Positions 25,215 through 34,382 of a DNA stretch of 64,000 nt are shown here, piece after piece. This stretch comes from DTKD01 sp964494345 (GTDB taxonomy: Bacteria; Armatimonadota; UBA5829), in assembly GCA_964494345.1 (NCBI GenBank), contig CAZBSI010000012.1, positions 1 to 64,000 of the forward strand, read 5' to 3'. The notes below the pieces were generated by a model. It worked only from the letters and a program-made list of their open reading frames with translations, made no database searches and was not told the origin of the DNA. Numbering within the stretch: the first letter of the stretch is position 1; every line of letters begins with the position of its first letter. Position numbers and translations under genes: made by a program.

Positions 25215-25643
25215 ATGGCGTCGATTACGGATCGTCTGAACAACCTGCTTGTGCGAGAACGCGGAATTGTTGAATCGGTTCTGGCGCTTGCCAGGGAGAT
25301 TGAGTCTACAGACCCTGACATCGCCGAAAGCGCTGGTGATGTGCTCGAGACTGCGGAATGGGCCTGCCAGGGGCTGTATCATGTTATAGTCCGACTGGGC
25401 GGAACCGTGTCACTGGAGTCGGCTGATTTAGCCGATAAGCTGACGGAGCAGCCGGATCTGGAATCTAAATTAGAACTGCTGTGTGCCGAACAAAAACACG
25501 GTGCGGCTATAGTAAAAGGGCTGCTCAACGACAAAGACATTGATAATGACACACGCGATTTTCTCAACGCGCTGCTGAACGCATATAAAGAGACTGACCA
25601 GTGGTGTGTTGGAACGTTGGCTGATTGGGTAGTGGAACGATGA
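25215..25643 (+). CDS. small helical protein, possibly ferritin-like
   Basis: 142 residues, predicted almost fully alpha-helical and acidic, with no signal peptide. Pairs such as RERGIVESVLALAREIE, ETAEWACQGLYHVIVRLGG and ELLCAEQKHGAAIVKGLL contain Glu and Glu-x2-His residues spaced as in four-helix ferritin-like proteins, but I do not recognise a specific family. It is the last gene of the MarR-IscU-Nfu operon (27 nt gap), so a link to iron or oxidative stress handling is plausible. Confidence 0.65.
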   Translation: MASITDRLNNLLVRERGIVESVLALAREIESTDPDIAESAGDVLETAEWACQGLYHVIVRLGGTVSLESADLADKLTEQPDLESKLELLCAEQKHGAAIVKGLLNDKDIDNDTRDFLNALLNAYKETDQWCVGTLADWVVER

Positions 25644-25647
25644 TTAG

Positions 25648-25682
25648 GCGGGGTCGTAACGGCCCCGCTATTTTGTTATTTC
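25648..25682 (+). terminator. rho-independent terminator
   Basis: GCGGGG (25648-25653) pairs with CCCCGC (25663-25668) around a 9-nt loop, followed by TATTTTGTTATTT. It ends the MarR-iscU-nfu operon, and its T-run enters the 3' end of the convergent hydrolase gene. Confidence 0.8.
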
Positions 25683-26305
25683 AGGAATGGATTGCTCACA
25701 CGCTCGTGGCCTACGGTCGTATACGGGCCGTGGCCGGGGTATAGAGTCGTATTGTCGGCCAGCGACAGCACTTTGGTTCGTATGGATGTCAGCAGTTGAG
25801 TGTGAGAGCCGCCGGGAAAATCCGTGCGGCCTATCGAACCTTCAAAGATCGTATCCCCGCAGAAAACACCGGCATCGGTTATGAAGCATAGCCCACCCTG
25901 ACTGTGACCCGGAGTATGCGCGACTTGAATCTGTGAATTGCCCAAAGCCAGGATATCGCCGTCAACCAGCAACTTTTTGGGAGTAAAGGGTACGAAACCG
26001 GACACATCGTAGAACATCTCCGCCAGCGCCATCCCCTGCTCTATTTGCACAATATCGGCCTCGTGCATAGCGACCTCGACTTCATAATCATTGACCAGAT
26101 TCCCCGCCACAAAGCAGTGATCGGGATGGCCGTGGGTGAGCAGGATCAATTCTACACTCAGGTTGTTAGAGTCTATGCAGTCGCGAATGATATCCGCATC
26201 CCCGCCTGGGTCTATGATGGCCGATGACCGGGTATCAGCGTCCCAGATGACGTAGCAATTTGTTTGAAGAGGGCCTACGGTGAGGCGTTGGCGCTGGATC
26301 ATCAC
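25676..26305 (-). CDS. MBL-fold hydrolase, glyoxalase II-like
   Basis: 209 residues. Zinc motif LILLTHGHPDHCFVAGNLV (His-x-His-x-Asp-His), followed by AHTPGHSQGGLCFI, FCGDTIFEGSIGRTDFPGG, and YPGHGPYTTVGHE. The start RLTVGPLQTNCYVIWD is typical of YcbL-like hydrolases, which are small glyoxalase II relatives without the C-terminal substrate domain. It probably hydrolyses a thioester or is promiscuous. Its GTG lies next to the TPR gene stop (TGAGTGATG), so the two are coupled. Confidence 0.9.
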   Translation of the reverse strand: MMIQRQRLTVGPLQTNCYVIWDADTRSSAIIDPGGDADIIRDCIDSNNLSVELILLTHGHPDHCFVAGNLVNDYEVEVAMHEADIVQIEQGMALAEMFYDVSGFVPFTPKKLLVDGDILALGNSQIQVAHTPGHSQGGLCFITDAGVFCGDTIFEGSIGRTDFPGGSHTQLLTSIRTKVLSLADNTTLYPGHGPYTTVGHERVSNPFLK

Positions 26306-27097
26306 TCAGCATCCCCTCCGCATCACAGCCAGGTTCGCGGAATCGTAGCTGTCCAGTTCGCCGGCGGCTCTTAAATGAGCCCGCGCACGCCTGTTCTCAC
26401 CGCAAGTGGCGTATATTTCCGCCAGAACAGCGTGATAGCTGCGCTCGGAGGGATTGATCCTTAGAGCTTGTTCAATGGCGTCGATGGCTTCGCGAGTGTG
26501 GCCGATTCGAAAATATAGCAAGCCCAGTCTAAATGAATAGTAAGGATCGCAGGGGCTGAAGATCGTCGCCTGCTGCATTTCGACTATAGCTTCGGATATT
26601 TTGCCTGATAACATGTGAAAATCGGCCAGCCAGAAGTGATAAAACGGATCAGTTGGGGCTATTTGGACCGCCACTTCAAGTTGCAGGACAGCCTCTTCGC
26701 GTTCACCTATGTGCCACAACGCGTCGCCGAGTTTGTATCTATAAAACGGGTTCATAGCGTTGAAGTGCGACGCGCATCGGTATTCGTTGACCGCCAGCAG
26801 CCATTTGCCGTAACGGCGATAGACCTCTGCCAGGCTGTAGTGTGGCTCGGCGCGCCTGGGGCTGATTTTGATCGCCTTGCGATATTCGGCTATGGCTTTT
26901 TGGGAGAGTTCGGAGTAAGCATAGGCGTCGCCCAGACGAGTGTGATAGCCGGGGTTGCCCTTTTCCAATTCGACGGCCTTACGATAGTGCGCAACGGCTT
27001 CCTGAACCCGGCCCTCGTTGCATAGCGCATCGCCCAGCTCAAGCTGTTGGTAAGCCGTAAGCGCAGCATCGGACTCGGCTGCTTTGCCGGATGTCAT
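26306..27097 (-). CDS. TPR-repeat protein
   Basis: About 263 residues from ATG 27097, which has GGGAGAG 3-4 nt upstream; an in-frame start 11 codons earlier has no proper spacing. At least six consecutive tetratricopeptide repeats are visible: LELGDALCNEGRVQEAVAHYRKAVELEKG, then HTRLGDAYAYSELSQKAIAEYRKAIKISP, HYSLAEVYRRYGKWLLAVNEYR, and so on to YHAVLAEIYATCGENRRARAHL. No signal peptide, so probably a cytoplasmic protein-interaction scaffold. It sits between dtd and an MBL hydrolase. Confidence 0.88.
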   Translation of the reverse strand: MTSGKAAESDAALTAYQQLELGDALCNEGRVQEAVAHYRKAVELEKGNPGYHTRLGDAYAYSELSQKAIAEYRKAIKISPRRAEPHYSLAEVYRRYGKWLLAVNEYRCASHFNAMNPFYRYKLGDALWHIGEREEAVLQLEVAVQIAPTDPFYHFWLADFHMLSGKISEAIVEMQQATIFSPCDPYYSFRLGLLYFRIGHTREAIDAIEQALRINPSERSYHAVLAEIYATCGENRRARAHLRAAGELDSYDSANLAVMRRGC

Positions 27098-27140
27098 TTC
27101 TCTCCCAGATTGTACAAATCGTTCGTCCATTCCCCTGCCA

Positions 27141-27581
27141 TCAGCGCGATTCCAGTATAAACGTTACCGGACCATCGTTTGCGATCTCGAATAGCATCTT
27201 TGCGCCAAATTGGCCCGCTTGCACCGGAACCCCGCACGCGTCGAGCATATTCATGAACTCATTATACAACGATTCCGCCAATTCCGGAGCGGCTGCTTTA
27301 TCGAATCCCGGCCTGCGCCCCTTCGAACAATCTCCCAGCAGCGTGAACTGTGACACAACCAGCGCCTGCCCTTGAATATCCAAGACGGATAAATTCATTT
27401 TGCCGGCATCGTCCTCGAATATCCTCAGATTGGCGATTTTTTCGGCCAAATAGTTGACTTCCTTTATTGTGTCCCCTTTTTCAACGCCAAGCAAAATGGC
27501 GAGACCTCGGCCAATTCGCGATATTTCCGTTCCCTCAACTGCAACAGATGCGCCTTTCACCCTCTGGACGACAACTTTCAT
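27141..27581 (-). CDS. dtd: D-aminoacyl-tRNA deacylase
   Basis: 146 residues, the usual length. It removes D-amino acids (and glycine) mischarged on tRNAs. Motifs: MKVVVQRVKGASVAVEG, GLAILLGVEKGDT, FEDDAGKMNLSVLDIQGQALVVSQFTLLGDCSKGRRPGFDKAAAPE with the SQFTL active-site motif, and the cross-subunit NDGPVTFILES (Asn/Gly-Pro-Val/Thr). It lies 2 nt after relA/spoT, a very common pairing in bacteria. Confidence 0.96.
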   Translation of the reverse strand: MKVVVQRVKGASVAVEGTEISRIGRGLAILLGVEKGDTIKEVNYLAEKIANLRIFEDDAGKMNLSVLDIQGQALVVSQFTLLGDCSKGRRPGFDKAAAPELAESLYNEFMNMLDACGVPVQAGQFGAKMLFEIANDGPVTFILESR

Positions 27582-27583
27582 TG

Positions 27584-29800
27584 CTAACCGGCCTTTCCGG
27601 CTTTTCGGTCGGACACCCGCTCTACTTTCAAGACATCAGGCAGATTGCCCACCTTATCGAGCAGAGATTTTAATTTGTCTACATCCGGAACCTCGATAGT
27701 GAGATTAATATCCGATGTTTTGTCCGGCAGCGACTTCACTTTCGCTGCCCGAATGCTGGTTTTTCCCTCTGAAAAAATGGCCGTTATTGCGTTGAGTACG
27801 CCTATGCTGTCGAATGTCTTAATATGCACATCAGTGGCGTAACGTTCGCCGTTTGACTCGACCCAATTAATCTGCATCAGTCTTTCAGGCTCACGCTCCC
27901 GGAACGTAGGCAGATTGGGGCAGTCCGTCGAATGCAATGTGACCCCTTTTCCTCGCGTAACATAACCTACGACCTCCTCGCCGGGGAGCGGCATACAGCA
28001 CTTGGCGCGATTTATCCTCAGCGTATCCAAGCCGTGCAAGTTGACCGAAAGCGCCTTTTCACCGCTCGGCCTGGCTGTCTCGACTACGATCGCGTCCGGC
28101 GGGGGCGCCTGCCCGCCCTTCAATTTGTTTGCTACAGAACCTGCCGCTACATGTCCGTTGCCGATGGCCGCGAACAAATCTTCGTCTGTTTGAAGATTAC
28201 TGGATTTGACCACAGCCGCAATGGAGTCGCTCTTCATCAACGCTGGAGCGTCCAAGCCAAGGCGCTCAAGCTCCTTTTCGAGCATCTCACGGCCTTTGGC
28301 AGCGCTATCGCCAAAATGAAGTTTTCGGAAATAGCCACGAATTTTGTTGCGTGCATGAGAGGTGACTACAAAGGTCAGCCAGTCCATACTGGGCTGGCTG
28401 TTAGAACGAGTGATTACCTCCACAATGTCGCCATTGTGCATGCGATAAGACAGAGGCACAATTCTTCCGTTCACCTTGCTGCCGACGCAATGGCTTCCGA
28501 CGTCGCTGTGAATACGATAAGCGAAGTCGATAGGGGTAGAATCGGCCGGAAGGTCTATGACGTCACCGCGCGGCGTAAAGACGAACACCTGGTCCGTGAA
28601 CAAGTCGTTAATAGCGCTTCGCAGAAACTCGCCCGCATCTTTGCTATCACTTTGCCAGTCGAATAGCTGCTGCCTCAGCCAGGATAGTTTGCGCTCGAAG
28701 TCGTCGCGGCCGCGAGTCTGCTCCTTATACTGCCAGTGCGCAGCCACACCGAAATCCGCCACCCTGTGCATATCCCACGTGCGAATCTGAATCTCGAGAG
28801 GCTCTCCCCTCGGCCCAATCACCTTGGTATGAAGGGATTGATACATATTGGATTTCGGCTTGGCTATATAATCGGAGAAGCGCTCTGGAATAGGCATCCA
28901 CAAATCGTGCACCAGACCCAAAACGTGGTAGCATTCACCTACCCGGTTGACTATCACGCGAACCGCAGACAGATCGTATATTTCGGAATAGTCGATTCCC
29001 TCGCGCTTGATCTTTTGATATATGCTCCAAAGATGCTTCGGTCGTGCCTGGATATGTGCGTCAAGCCCCTCGGAAGCGAGGTGCTTTTGGATCATCTCCG
29101 TAGCTTCTGCGAGGTCCTCTTCCCGCTCGGCACGAGTGCGGGAGACTTTTTCGGTGAGGTCCGCGTAGGCTTCCGGTTCGATATATTTGAACGCGAGGTC
29201 CTCCAGCGCCCATTTTATCTTCCAAATCCCCAGCCGGTGCGCAAGAGGGGCATATATCTGCATCGTCTCCCGCGCTACCTTTAAGCGCCGATCATCCGGG
29301 AGCCCGTCGAGAGTCATCATATTATGGAGTCTGTCTGCCAGTTTGATGACCATAACGCGAAAATCGCGCGCCATCGCAAGGAAGATTTTGCGCAGGTTCT
29401 CCGCACCTCTGCTGAACTCCGCCCTGCGCTTGCGAGGCACATCATCGCGCTTATCGTCATCCTCATCTATCATATCGAAGTCCGCCAACTTGAGTTTGGT
29501 AACCCCGTCGACCAGCATCGCGACTTCTCCGCCGAACTTCGATTTGAGCTCATCTACGGATTTGCCCTGATCTTCTACCACATCGTGCAGTAATGCAGCC
29601 GCGATACTCGGTGCATCCATTTCGAGGTCGGCCAGTATCTCAGCGGCGGCGAATGGGTGAGCTATGTAGGGTTCACCAGAGAGGCGGACTTGGTCGTGGT
29701 GGGCTTCGGCCGCGAATTCGTATGCCCGGCGTATCAGGTCTACGTCGGCCTGTGGGTTATATGACAGGACTCGCCCAATGATGGATTCGATATCTTCCAT
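27584..29800 (-). CDS. relA: RelA/SpoT bifunctional (p)ppGpp synthetase/hydrolase
   Basis: 738 residues, full length. The hydrolase domain carries YIAHP (His48) and the HD pair at 72-73 (LLHDVVEDQGK), so hydrolase activity is expected. The synthetase domain has RPKHLWSIYQKIKREG, YDLSAVRVIV and KSNMYQSLHTKVIGPRG. A TGS domain (FVFTPRGDVIDLPADSTPIDFAYRIHSDVG), a zinc/helical region with RINRAKCCMPLPGEEVVGYVTRGKGVTLH, and a C-terminal ACT domain follow. It is the stringent-response enzyme of the Rel type. Four nt from recJ and two from dtd, in the usual recJ-relA-dtd order. Confidence 0.97.
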   Translation of the reverse strand: MEDIESIIGRVLSYNPQADVDLIRRAYEFAAEAHHDQVRLSGEPYIAHPFAAAEILADLEMDAPSIAAALLHDVVEDQGKSVDELKSKFGGEVAMLVDGVTKLKLADFDMIDEDDDKRDDVPRKRRAEFSRGAENLRKIFLAMARDFRVMVIKLADRLHNMMTLDGLPDDRRLKVARETMQIYAPLAHRLGIWKIKWALEDLAFKYIEPEAYADLTEKVSRTRAEREEDLAEATEMIQKHLASEGLDAHIQARPKHLWSIYQKIKREGIDYSEIYDLSAVRVIVNRVGECYHVLGLVHDLWMPIPERFSDYIAKPKSNMYQSLHTKVIGPRGEPLEIQIRTWDMHRVADFGVAAHWQYKEQTRGRDDFERKLSWLRQQLFDWQSDSKDAGEFLRSAINDLFTDQVFVFTPRGDVIDLPADSTPIDFAYRIHSDVGSHCVGSKVNGRIVPLSYRMHNGDIVEVITRSNSQPSMDWLTFVVTSHARNKIRGYFRKLHFGDSAAKGREMLEKELERLGLDAPALMKSDSIAAVVKSSNLQTDEDLFAAIGNGHVAAGSVANKLKGGQAPPPDAIVVETARPSGEKALSVNLHGLDTLRINRAKCCMPLPGEEVVGYVTRGKGVTLHSTDCPNLPTFREREPERLMQINWVESNGERYATDVHIKTFDSIGVLNAITAIFSEGKTSIRAAKVKSLPDKTSDINLTIEVPDVDKLKSLLDKVGNLPDVLKVERVSDRKAGKAG

Positions 29801-29803
29801 TGC

Positions 29804-31510
29804 CTATTGGATGGCTTTAATTGCCAACTGTACAGACTCCGTTCCATTATAAGTATTTATTTTTATACTGTAACACAGATCGACAAGACTGCCAAGCTCA
29901 ACGACATCATAATGGTCACCGAAACCGAACCCTATACAAGGCAGCTCTTGCCCGTCGCTCGCAAGGACTGTCATGCGTAAATGCGACCCGTCTCCCACCC
30001 TCTGCTTGCTAATCACCTTTAATGAACGGCTGACAAAAATCGGTTCGGGGTTGCCCGCGCCAAACGGTTCCATAGATTCCAGAGTCTTAGCCAGTGAATA
30101 ATTCACCTCGGCAGAATCCAACTCAGCGTCAATCGAAACACGAGGCAGAAGCTGATCAATGGATATAACTTTCTCTGCATAAGCGTTGATGCGGCGCTCA
30201 AACTCTTCGATGTTGCCGACAGGCAGCGATAACCCGGCAGCCATAGAATGTCCCCCGCATTGCTCCAGAACACCGTCACATTCACGCAGAGCTTCGAGCA
30301 AGTTGAACTCCTCCACACTGCGGCCTGATCCGCGAGCTACTCCCGTCTTGCGATCTATATTAAGCAAAATGGCTGGGCGACCATACATACCCACGATGTT
30401 GCCGGCCGCCAATCCGACTAACCCAGTACTCCAATTTTCGCCGGCCAGAACCAATACGCGAGTGTTTTGGAGGTCTTTGGTTTCTATTTGCTCAGTGGCT
30501 TCTTTGACGATGTTGTTTTGATCGAGTTTACGATTTCTATTGTGCATCTCCATTTCCTGCACAATCGCCTGAGCCAGGTCTTCTTCGTCTTTGCGTGCGA
30601 TCAACAGTTGGAGAGCTTTGGTAGCGTCATCCATTCTGCCGACAGCGTTTATTCTTGGGCCTAAGACAAAGCCTACATGGTAGGAAGTGATCGGTTTGCC
30701 TGTTAGATTAGTCGCCCTCAGCAGTTTCTGCAAGCCGGTTTTCTGGCTGCTGGGTATGGAAAGAAGCCCATATTTCACGAATATGCGATTCTCTTCCATT
30801 AAAGGCACAACATCGGCGACTGTGCCTATGGCCACCAAATCCATAAAATGATCCCTGAAGCTGTCTTCTTTGTATCCCAGTTTTCTGACGAGTCCCTGCG
30901 CGAGTTTAAACGCGACCCCAACTCCGGCAAGTTCGCGAAACGGGTATTGGCTGTCGGCTCTTTTCGGGTTGACCACAGCAAGTGCGGCCGGCAGCGTCTC
31001 GTCGGGTTCGTGGTGATCACTAACGATTATATCAACCCCTAAGCCGCCCGCACACTCGATCGCATCAATGGCACATATCCCGCAATCGCACGTGAGAATA
31101 AGATCAACCCCATCCGCAGCCAGTTCCTGAACAGCGCCAGTCTTCAGATCGTAACCTTCATTTTGTCTATGAGGCAATCGGTATACAACATTGGCCTTCA
31201 TCGAGCGCAGGGTTCGCACCAATAATGCAGCGCCAGTAAGTCCATCGCAATCATAATCACCGTGGACGCAAATCTTTTGACCGTTGTCGATGGCTTGCAC
31301 GAGGCGATCAACTGCAATTTCCATATCCGGCAGTAAAAAGGGATCGTGGAGATCACTAAGCGAGGGTTTGAGAAATTCCCGAACCTGCTGGGCGGTGCTT
31401 ATCCCCCGGCTCAGGAGAATGGCCGCAACGGTCGGTGCGACTTTCGCTTCTCCGGCCAAATGCTCCGCTTCCTGTATATCGTATTCCCTTACGATCCACC
31501 TTTGCTCCAT
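29804..31510 (-). CDS. recJ: single-stranded DNA exonuclease RecJ
   Basis: About 568 residues; ATG 31510 is preferred to GTG 31513 because of spacing from GGAG. DHH-superfamily motifs: ICVHGDYDCDGLTGAALL (motif I), LTCDCGI, VSDHHEP (the DHH of motif III), PFRELAGVGVAFKLAQ, GPRINAVGRMDDATKALQLL and the DHHA1 end QCGGHSMAAGLSL. A C-terminal OB domain follows. It degrades single-stranded DNA 5' to 3' in recombination and mismatch repair. It is separated from secDF by a strong terminator and is probably transcribed with relA. Confidence 0.96.
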   Translation of the reverse strand: MEQRWIVREYDIQEAEHLAGEAKVAPTVAAILLSRGISTAQQVREFLKPSLSDLHDPFLLPDMEIAVDRLVQAIDNGQKICVHGDYDCDGLTGAALLVRTLRSMKANVVYRLPHRQNEGYDLKTGAVQELAADGVDLILTCDCGICAIDAIECAGGLGVDIIVSDHHEPDETLPAALAVVNPKRADSQYPFRELAGVGVAFKLAQGLVRKLGYKEDSFRDHFMDLVAIGTVADVVPLMEENRIFVKYGLLSIPSSQKTGLQKLLRATNLTGKPITSYHVGFVLGPRINAVGRMDDATKALQLLIARKDEEDLAQAIVQEMEMHNRNRKLDQNNIVKEATEQIETKDLQNTRVLVLAGENWSTGLVGLAAGNIVGMYGRPAILLNIDRKTGVARGSGRSVEEFNLLEALRECDGVLEQCGGHSMAAGLSLPVGNIEEFERRINAYAEKVISIDQLLPRVSIDAELDSAEVNYSLAKTLESMEPFGAGNPEPIFVSRSLKVISKQRVGDGSHLRMTVLASDGQELPCIGFGFGDHYDVVELGSLVDLCYSIKINTYNGTESVQLAIKAIQ

Positions 31511-31537
31511 CACACTCCATCTCCGATTAATATTTGT

Positions 31538-31583
31538 AAAAAAGGCCCGCGTATGTATCCGACTGGCGAATCATACTCGGGCC
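31538..31583 (-). terminator. strong terminator of secDF
   Basis: On the minus strand GGCCCG-A-GTATG pairs with CATAC-G-CGGGCC (one mismatch), and TTTTTT follows directly. On the plus strand the arms are 31544-31555 and 31572-31583. It separates secDF from recJ. Confidence 0.88.
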
Positions 31584-31618
31584 CTGAATTGCTTTGCTCC
31601 ACAGTTACCGCAGAGTTT

Positions 31619-34111
31619 TTAGAATCTCTTCTTCTTTCTCTTCGGTCTGGACGCGCGCGGTGTCTCCGAAACCTGATCAATGTCAGTGTCAGAGGAGACT
31701 TCCACACCATTAGCGGCCAGCGGTTGGCCAACAAAAGCCCGTTCCTCGACTCTTCTGCGCGAAGTGCGGCCGCTTCCGCCCAACTGCTCCCATATAATAA
31801 CCAGCGCAGTGGCTATGAAGATCGAAGAGTAAGTTCCTACAATGGTTCCTACCAGGATAGTTATGTAGAAATTCCTCAGCAGCGGTCCGCCGAACGCTAT
31901 CAGCGTAATCAACGGCAGCACCACGGTCAGCGATGCATTGATAGATCGGCTCAAGGTTTCGAGAATGCTTCTGTTAGCAAGCTGCTCGAAGGACTCGCCT
32001 CTCTGTCTGTGTCGCAGGTTCTCACGAATCCTGTCGTAGATAACGATAGTGTCGTGGACGCTGTAACCTATGATAGTAAGCACCGCAGTTACAAACAGAC
32101 TGTTGGTCTCCCAGCCAAACCAGCGGCCCATAATCGCGAATCCGCCTAATATAAACGCCGCGTCGTGCACCAGAGCAATAACCGCGCATGTGCCATACTT
32201 AAGGCCGGTCATAAATCCGCCGATGGCGAACCTGATGGCCAGGTAGAGTATGATAAGAATCGACGCGAGTATCACAGCGGTAATCGACTTTGTAGTCAGT
32301 TCCTTGCTGATGGTGGGGCCAACGCTCGCCACCGAGTCAAAGATCGGCTCGCCTTCTTCGCCCTTGGTCGACAAGCCATACTTATCGTTAAGAGCGACTC
32401 GGAGTTCGTCCATTTTCTTGTCGAAATCGGGGTTCTCCGACAGCAATCTGGTGGTAATAAAGGCTGTCTTGCCGCGCTCTACAAGCTGCACCTCGCTGCC
32501 AGGGGAGATAGCGTCCACAGTATTCCTAACCTGCGCAAGGGGCACTACCTGCTTAAACGAAGCCTGGATCGTTGTACCTGAGGTAAACTCTATGCCCGGC
32601 TTAAGATGATACATACCCAACACGACCAGCCCAGGAACAATAAGGACTGTGCTCAACAAAAAGAACCAATTTCGCTGGCCTATGATGTTCCATCCTGAGC
32701 TTGCAATTTTTCCAGTCGCAAGACCATACAGCGATGGTTTCTGCGCCCACTGCCAGTTGACCAGCAAGTGAAGCAGCGTGCGGGTGACGGTGATTGCGGT
32801 GAACATGCTGATCGCAACACCGATAAGCAGCGTAAGCGCGAAGCTCTGCACGGTGGGTGTGCCCATCCACATAAGGATCGCACAGGTGATTGCCGTACAG
32901 ATATTGGAGTCAAAAATCGCGGTAAAGGCTCGGTTAAAGCCGGCGTCAATCGCCGATCGCAGCGTCTTACCCGCGCGAAGCTCTTCTTTAAGACGCTCGA
33001 AGATCAGGATGTTGGCGTCGACCGCCATACCGATCGATATAATCAAAGCGGCCATACCCGCAAGTGACAGCGTCACATGCGTAAACTTAAAGGCCGCAAT
33101 TACAAACAACGCATATAGAATCAAGGCCACGTTGGCGATGGCGCCCGGCAGCCTGTAGTAAAGAAGCATAAACAGGAGTACCAGGATCAGGCCGGCAATG
33201 CCAGCGACCAGAACCTGATTAATCGTCTGCTTTCCAAGACTAGGCTCGACAACGTCCTTGCCAATCACCTTCAAAGGAACCGGCAGAGCGCCAGCGTTAA
33301 GATAGTTGGCGATTCCGGTGGCTTCTTTAAGCGAAGTGAAGCCGGAAACCTCGGCCTTGCCATCACTGATTTTGTCCCTGATTGTCGGGGCAGTCAGCAA
33401 TTTGCCGTCATAGAATATGGCAAGTATCTCGCCTACGTGCGCACCGGTGAAATCACGGAACACTTCGGTGCCGTGCTTGTTGAACTCTATCTCGATGACA
33501 GGCTCATTGGTGGTAGCCTTGAATGAGGACTTCGCGTTCGCCAGAAGCGAGGAGCCCGTCAAGACCGGTTTGACTTCCGGCGCGCCGACGACCTCTGCCA
33601 TGATTTTGGCTCGGTCGGCTTTTTTGCCCGAGTTCAGCGTCTCACCCTTAGGCCCGGTGAAGATATAGTCCTTCTCTTCCCCGCCTGCCGCTTCCATGCG
33701 CCATTTGCCCAGGGGGTTTTGCGGTGTGGAGACGTCTTTAAGATAGTAGAACTCCAAAGACGCGCTTGTGGTCAGTTGCCTGATCGCATCTCCTTTGCTC
33801 TCTGCTCCCGGCAGCTCAACAACCAGCCTGGCGTTATCAGCGGTGGGGTTCTCCACTCGCACCACAGGCTCTGTGACTCCGGCGAGTCCTTTGACTCTCT
33901 GCCTCATAGTGTCCGCGACAGTTTTCATCTTTGCTGCGCGGTCCTCGAACTTGGTCGGCCAGTCTGATGGCTGCCGTGGATCAATCTGCAGAACGACGCG
34001 CATACCACCAGCGATATCCAACCCAGGACTTATGGGTATGGTCGCGGAAATAACCGCCGCCGCAATGGTAATCACTATGACTAATAAGAGTAGCTTTTGG
34101 TATTTGGACAC
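31619..34111 (-). CDS. secDF: SecD-SecF fusion protein translocase subunit
   Basis: 830 residues joining both subunits. The SecD half (residues 1-460) has LDIAGGMRVVLQID, a large extracytoplasmic P1 domain, and LALVGTIVLVL-type helices with AMAALIISIGMAVDANILIFERLKEELRAGKT. The SecF half (about 480-790) has LKPGIEFTSGTTIQASF, GPTISKELTTKSI, and the final helices with TVLTIIGYSVHDTIVIYDRIRENLR. The tail is basic (RPKRKKKRF). It uses the proton or sodium gradient to pull proteins through SecYEG. Start GTG 34111 has GGGAGG 7-8 nt upstream. Fusions of this kind are common in Terrabacteria. Confidence 0.97.
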   Translation of the reverse strand: MSKYQKLLLLVIVITIAAAVISATIPISPGLDIAGGMRVVLQIDPRQPSDWPTKFEDRAAKMKTVADTMRQRVKGLAGVTEPVVRVENPTADNARLVVELPGAESKGDAIRQLTTSASLEFYYLKDVSTPQNPLGKWRMEAAGGEEKDYIFTGPKGETLNSGKKADRAKIMAEVVGAPEVKPVLTGSSLLANAKSSFKATTNEPVIEIEFNKHGTEVFRDFTGAHVGEILAIFYDGKLLTAPTIRDKISDGKAEVSGFTSLKEATGIANYLNAGALPVPLKVIGKDVVEPSLGKQTINQVLVAGIAGLILVLLFMLLYYRLPGAIANVALILYALFVIAAFKFTHVTLSLAGMAALIISIGMAVDANILIFERLKEELRAGKTLRSAIDAGFNRAFTAIFDSNICTAITCAILMWMGTPTVQSFALTLLIGVAISMFTAITVTRTLLHLLVNWQWAQKPSLYGLATGKIASSGWNIIGQRNWFFLLSTVLIVPGLVVLGMYHLKPGIEFTSGTTIQASFKQVVPLAQVRNTVDAISPGSEVQLVERGKTAFITTRLLSENPDFDKKMDELRVALNDKYGLSTKGEEGEPIFDSVASVGPTISKELTTKSITAVILASILIILYLAIRFAIGGFMTGLKYGTCAVIALVHDAAFILGGFAIMGRWFGWETNSLFVTAVLTIIGYSVHDTIVIYDRIRENLRHRQRGESFEQLANRSILETLSRSINASLTVVLPLITLIAFGGPLLRNFYITILVGTIVGTYSSIFIATALVIIWEQLGGSGRTSRRRVEERAFVGQPLAANGVEVSSDTDIDQVSETPRASRPKRKKKRF

Positions 34112-34352
34112 TATTTATCCTCCCAAACGGATGTCCCAGCCGACACAAAAGATAGGCCGGTTCGCGCATTCCTGTGCACGCCCAGCCTGTGAACGACAGG
34201 AGTCATTATAACGGCAAGCCCAACCACTGTCAACTCAGTCCACACAACAGAATCTGCAAAATATTTGCCGCTTTGAAGCGATTAATGTAGGATCAGGTAA
34301 ATCGCCGTTTCAATGCTACACAGTTCCTATTCCATATTGTGAGCACACATTC

Positions 34353-34376
34353 TATAATAGCACCGAAAAGGAGATT
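34353..34376 (+). promoter_or_regulatory. -10 box and shared leader before the PhnP-like gene
   Basis: TATAAT (34353-34358) is followed by CACCGAAAAGGAGATT (34361-34376), the same 16-nt block as before the gene at 5543; GGAG is the ribosome binding site for ATG 34383. The -35 region is poor. Confidence 0.4.
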
Positions 34377-34382
34377 TTCAAT

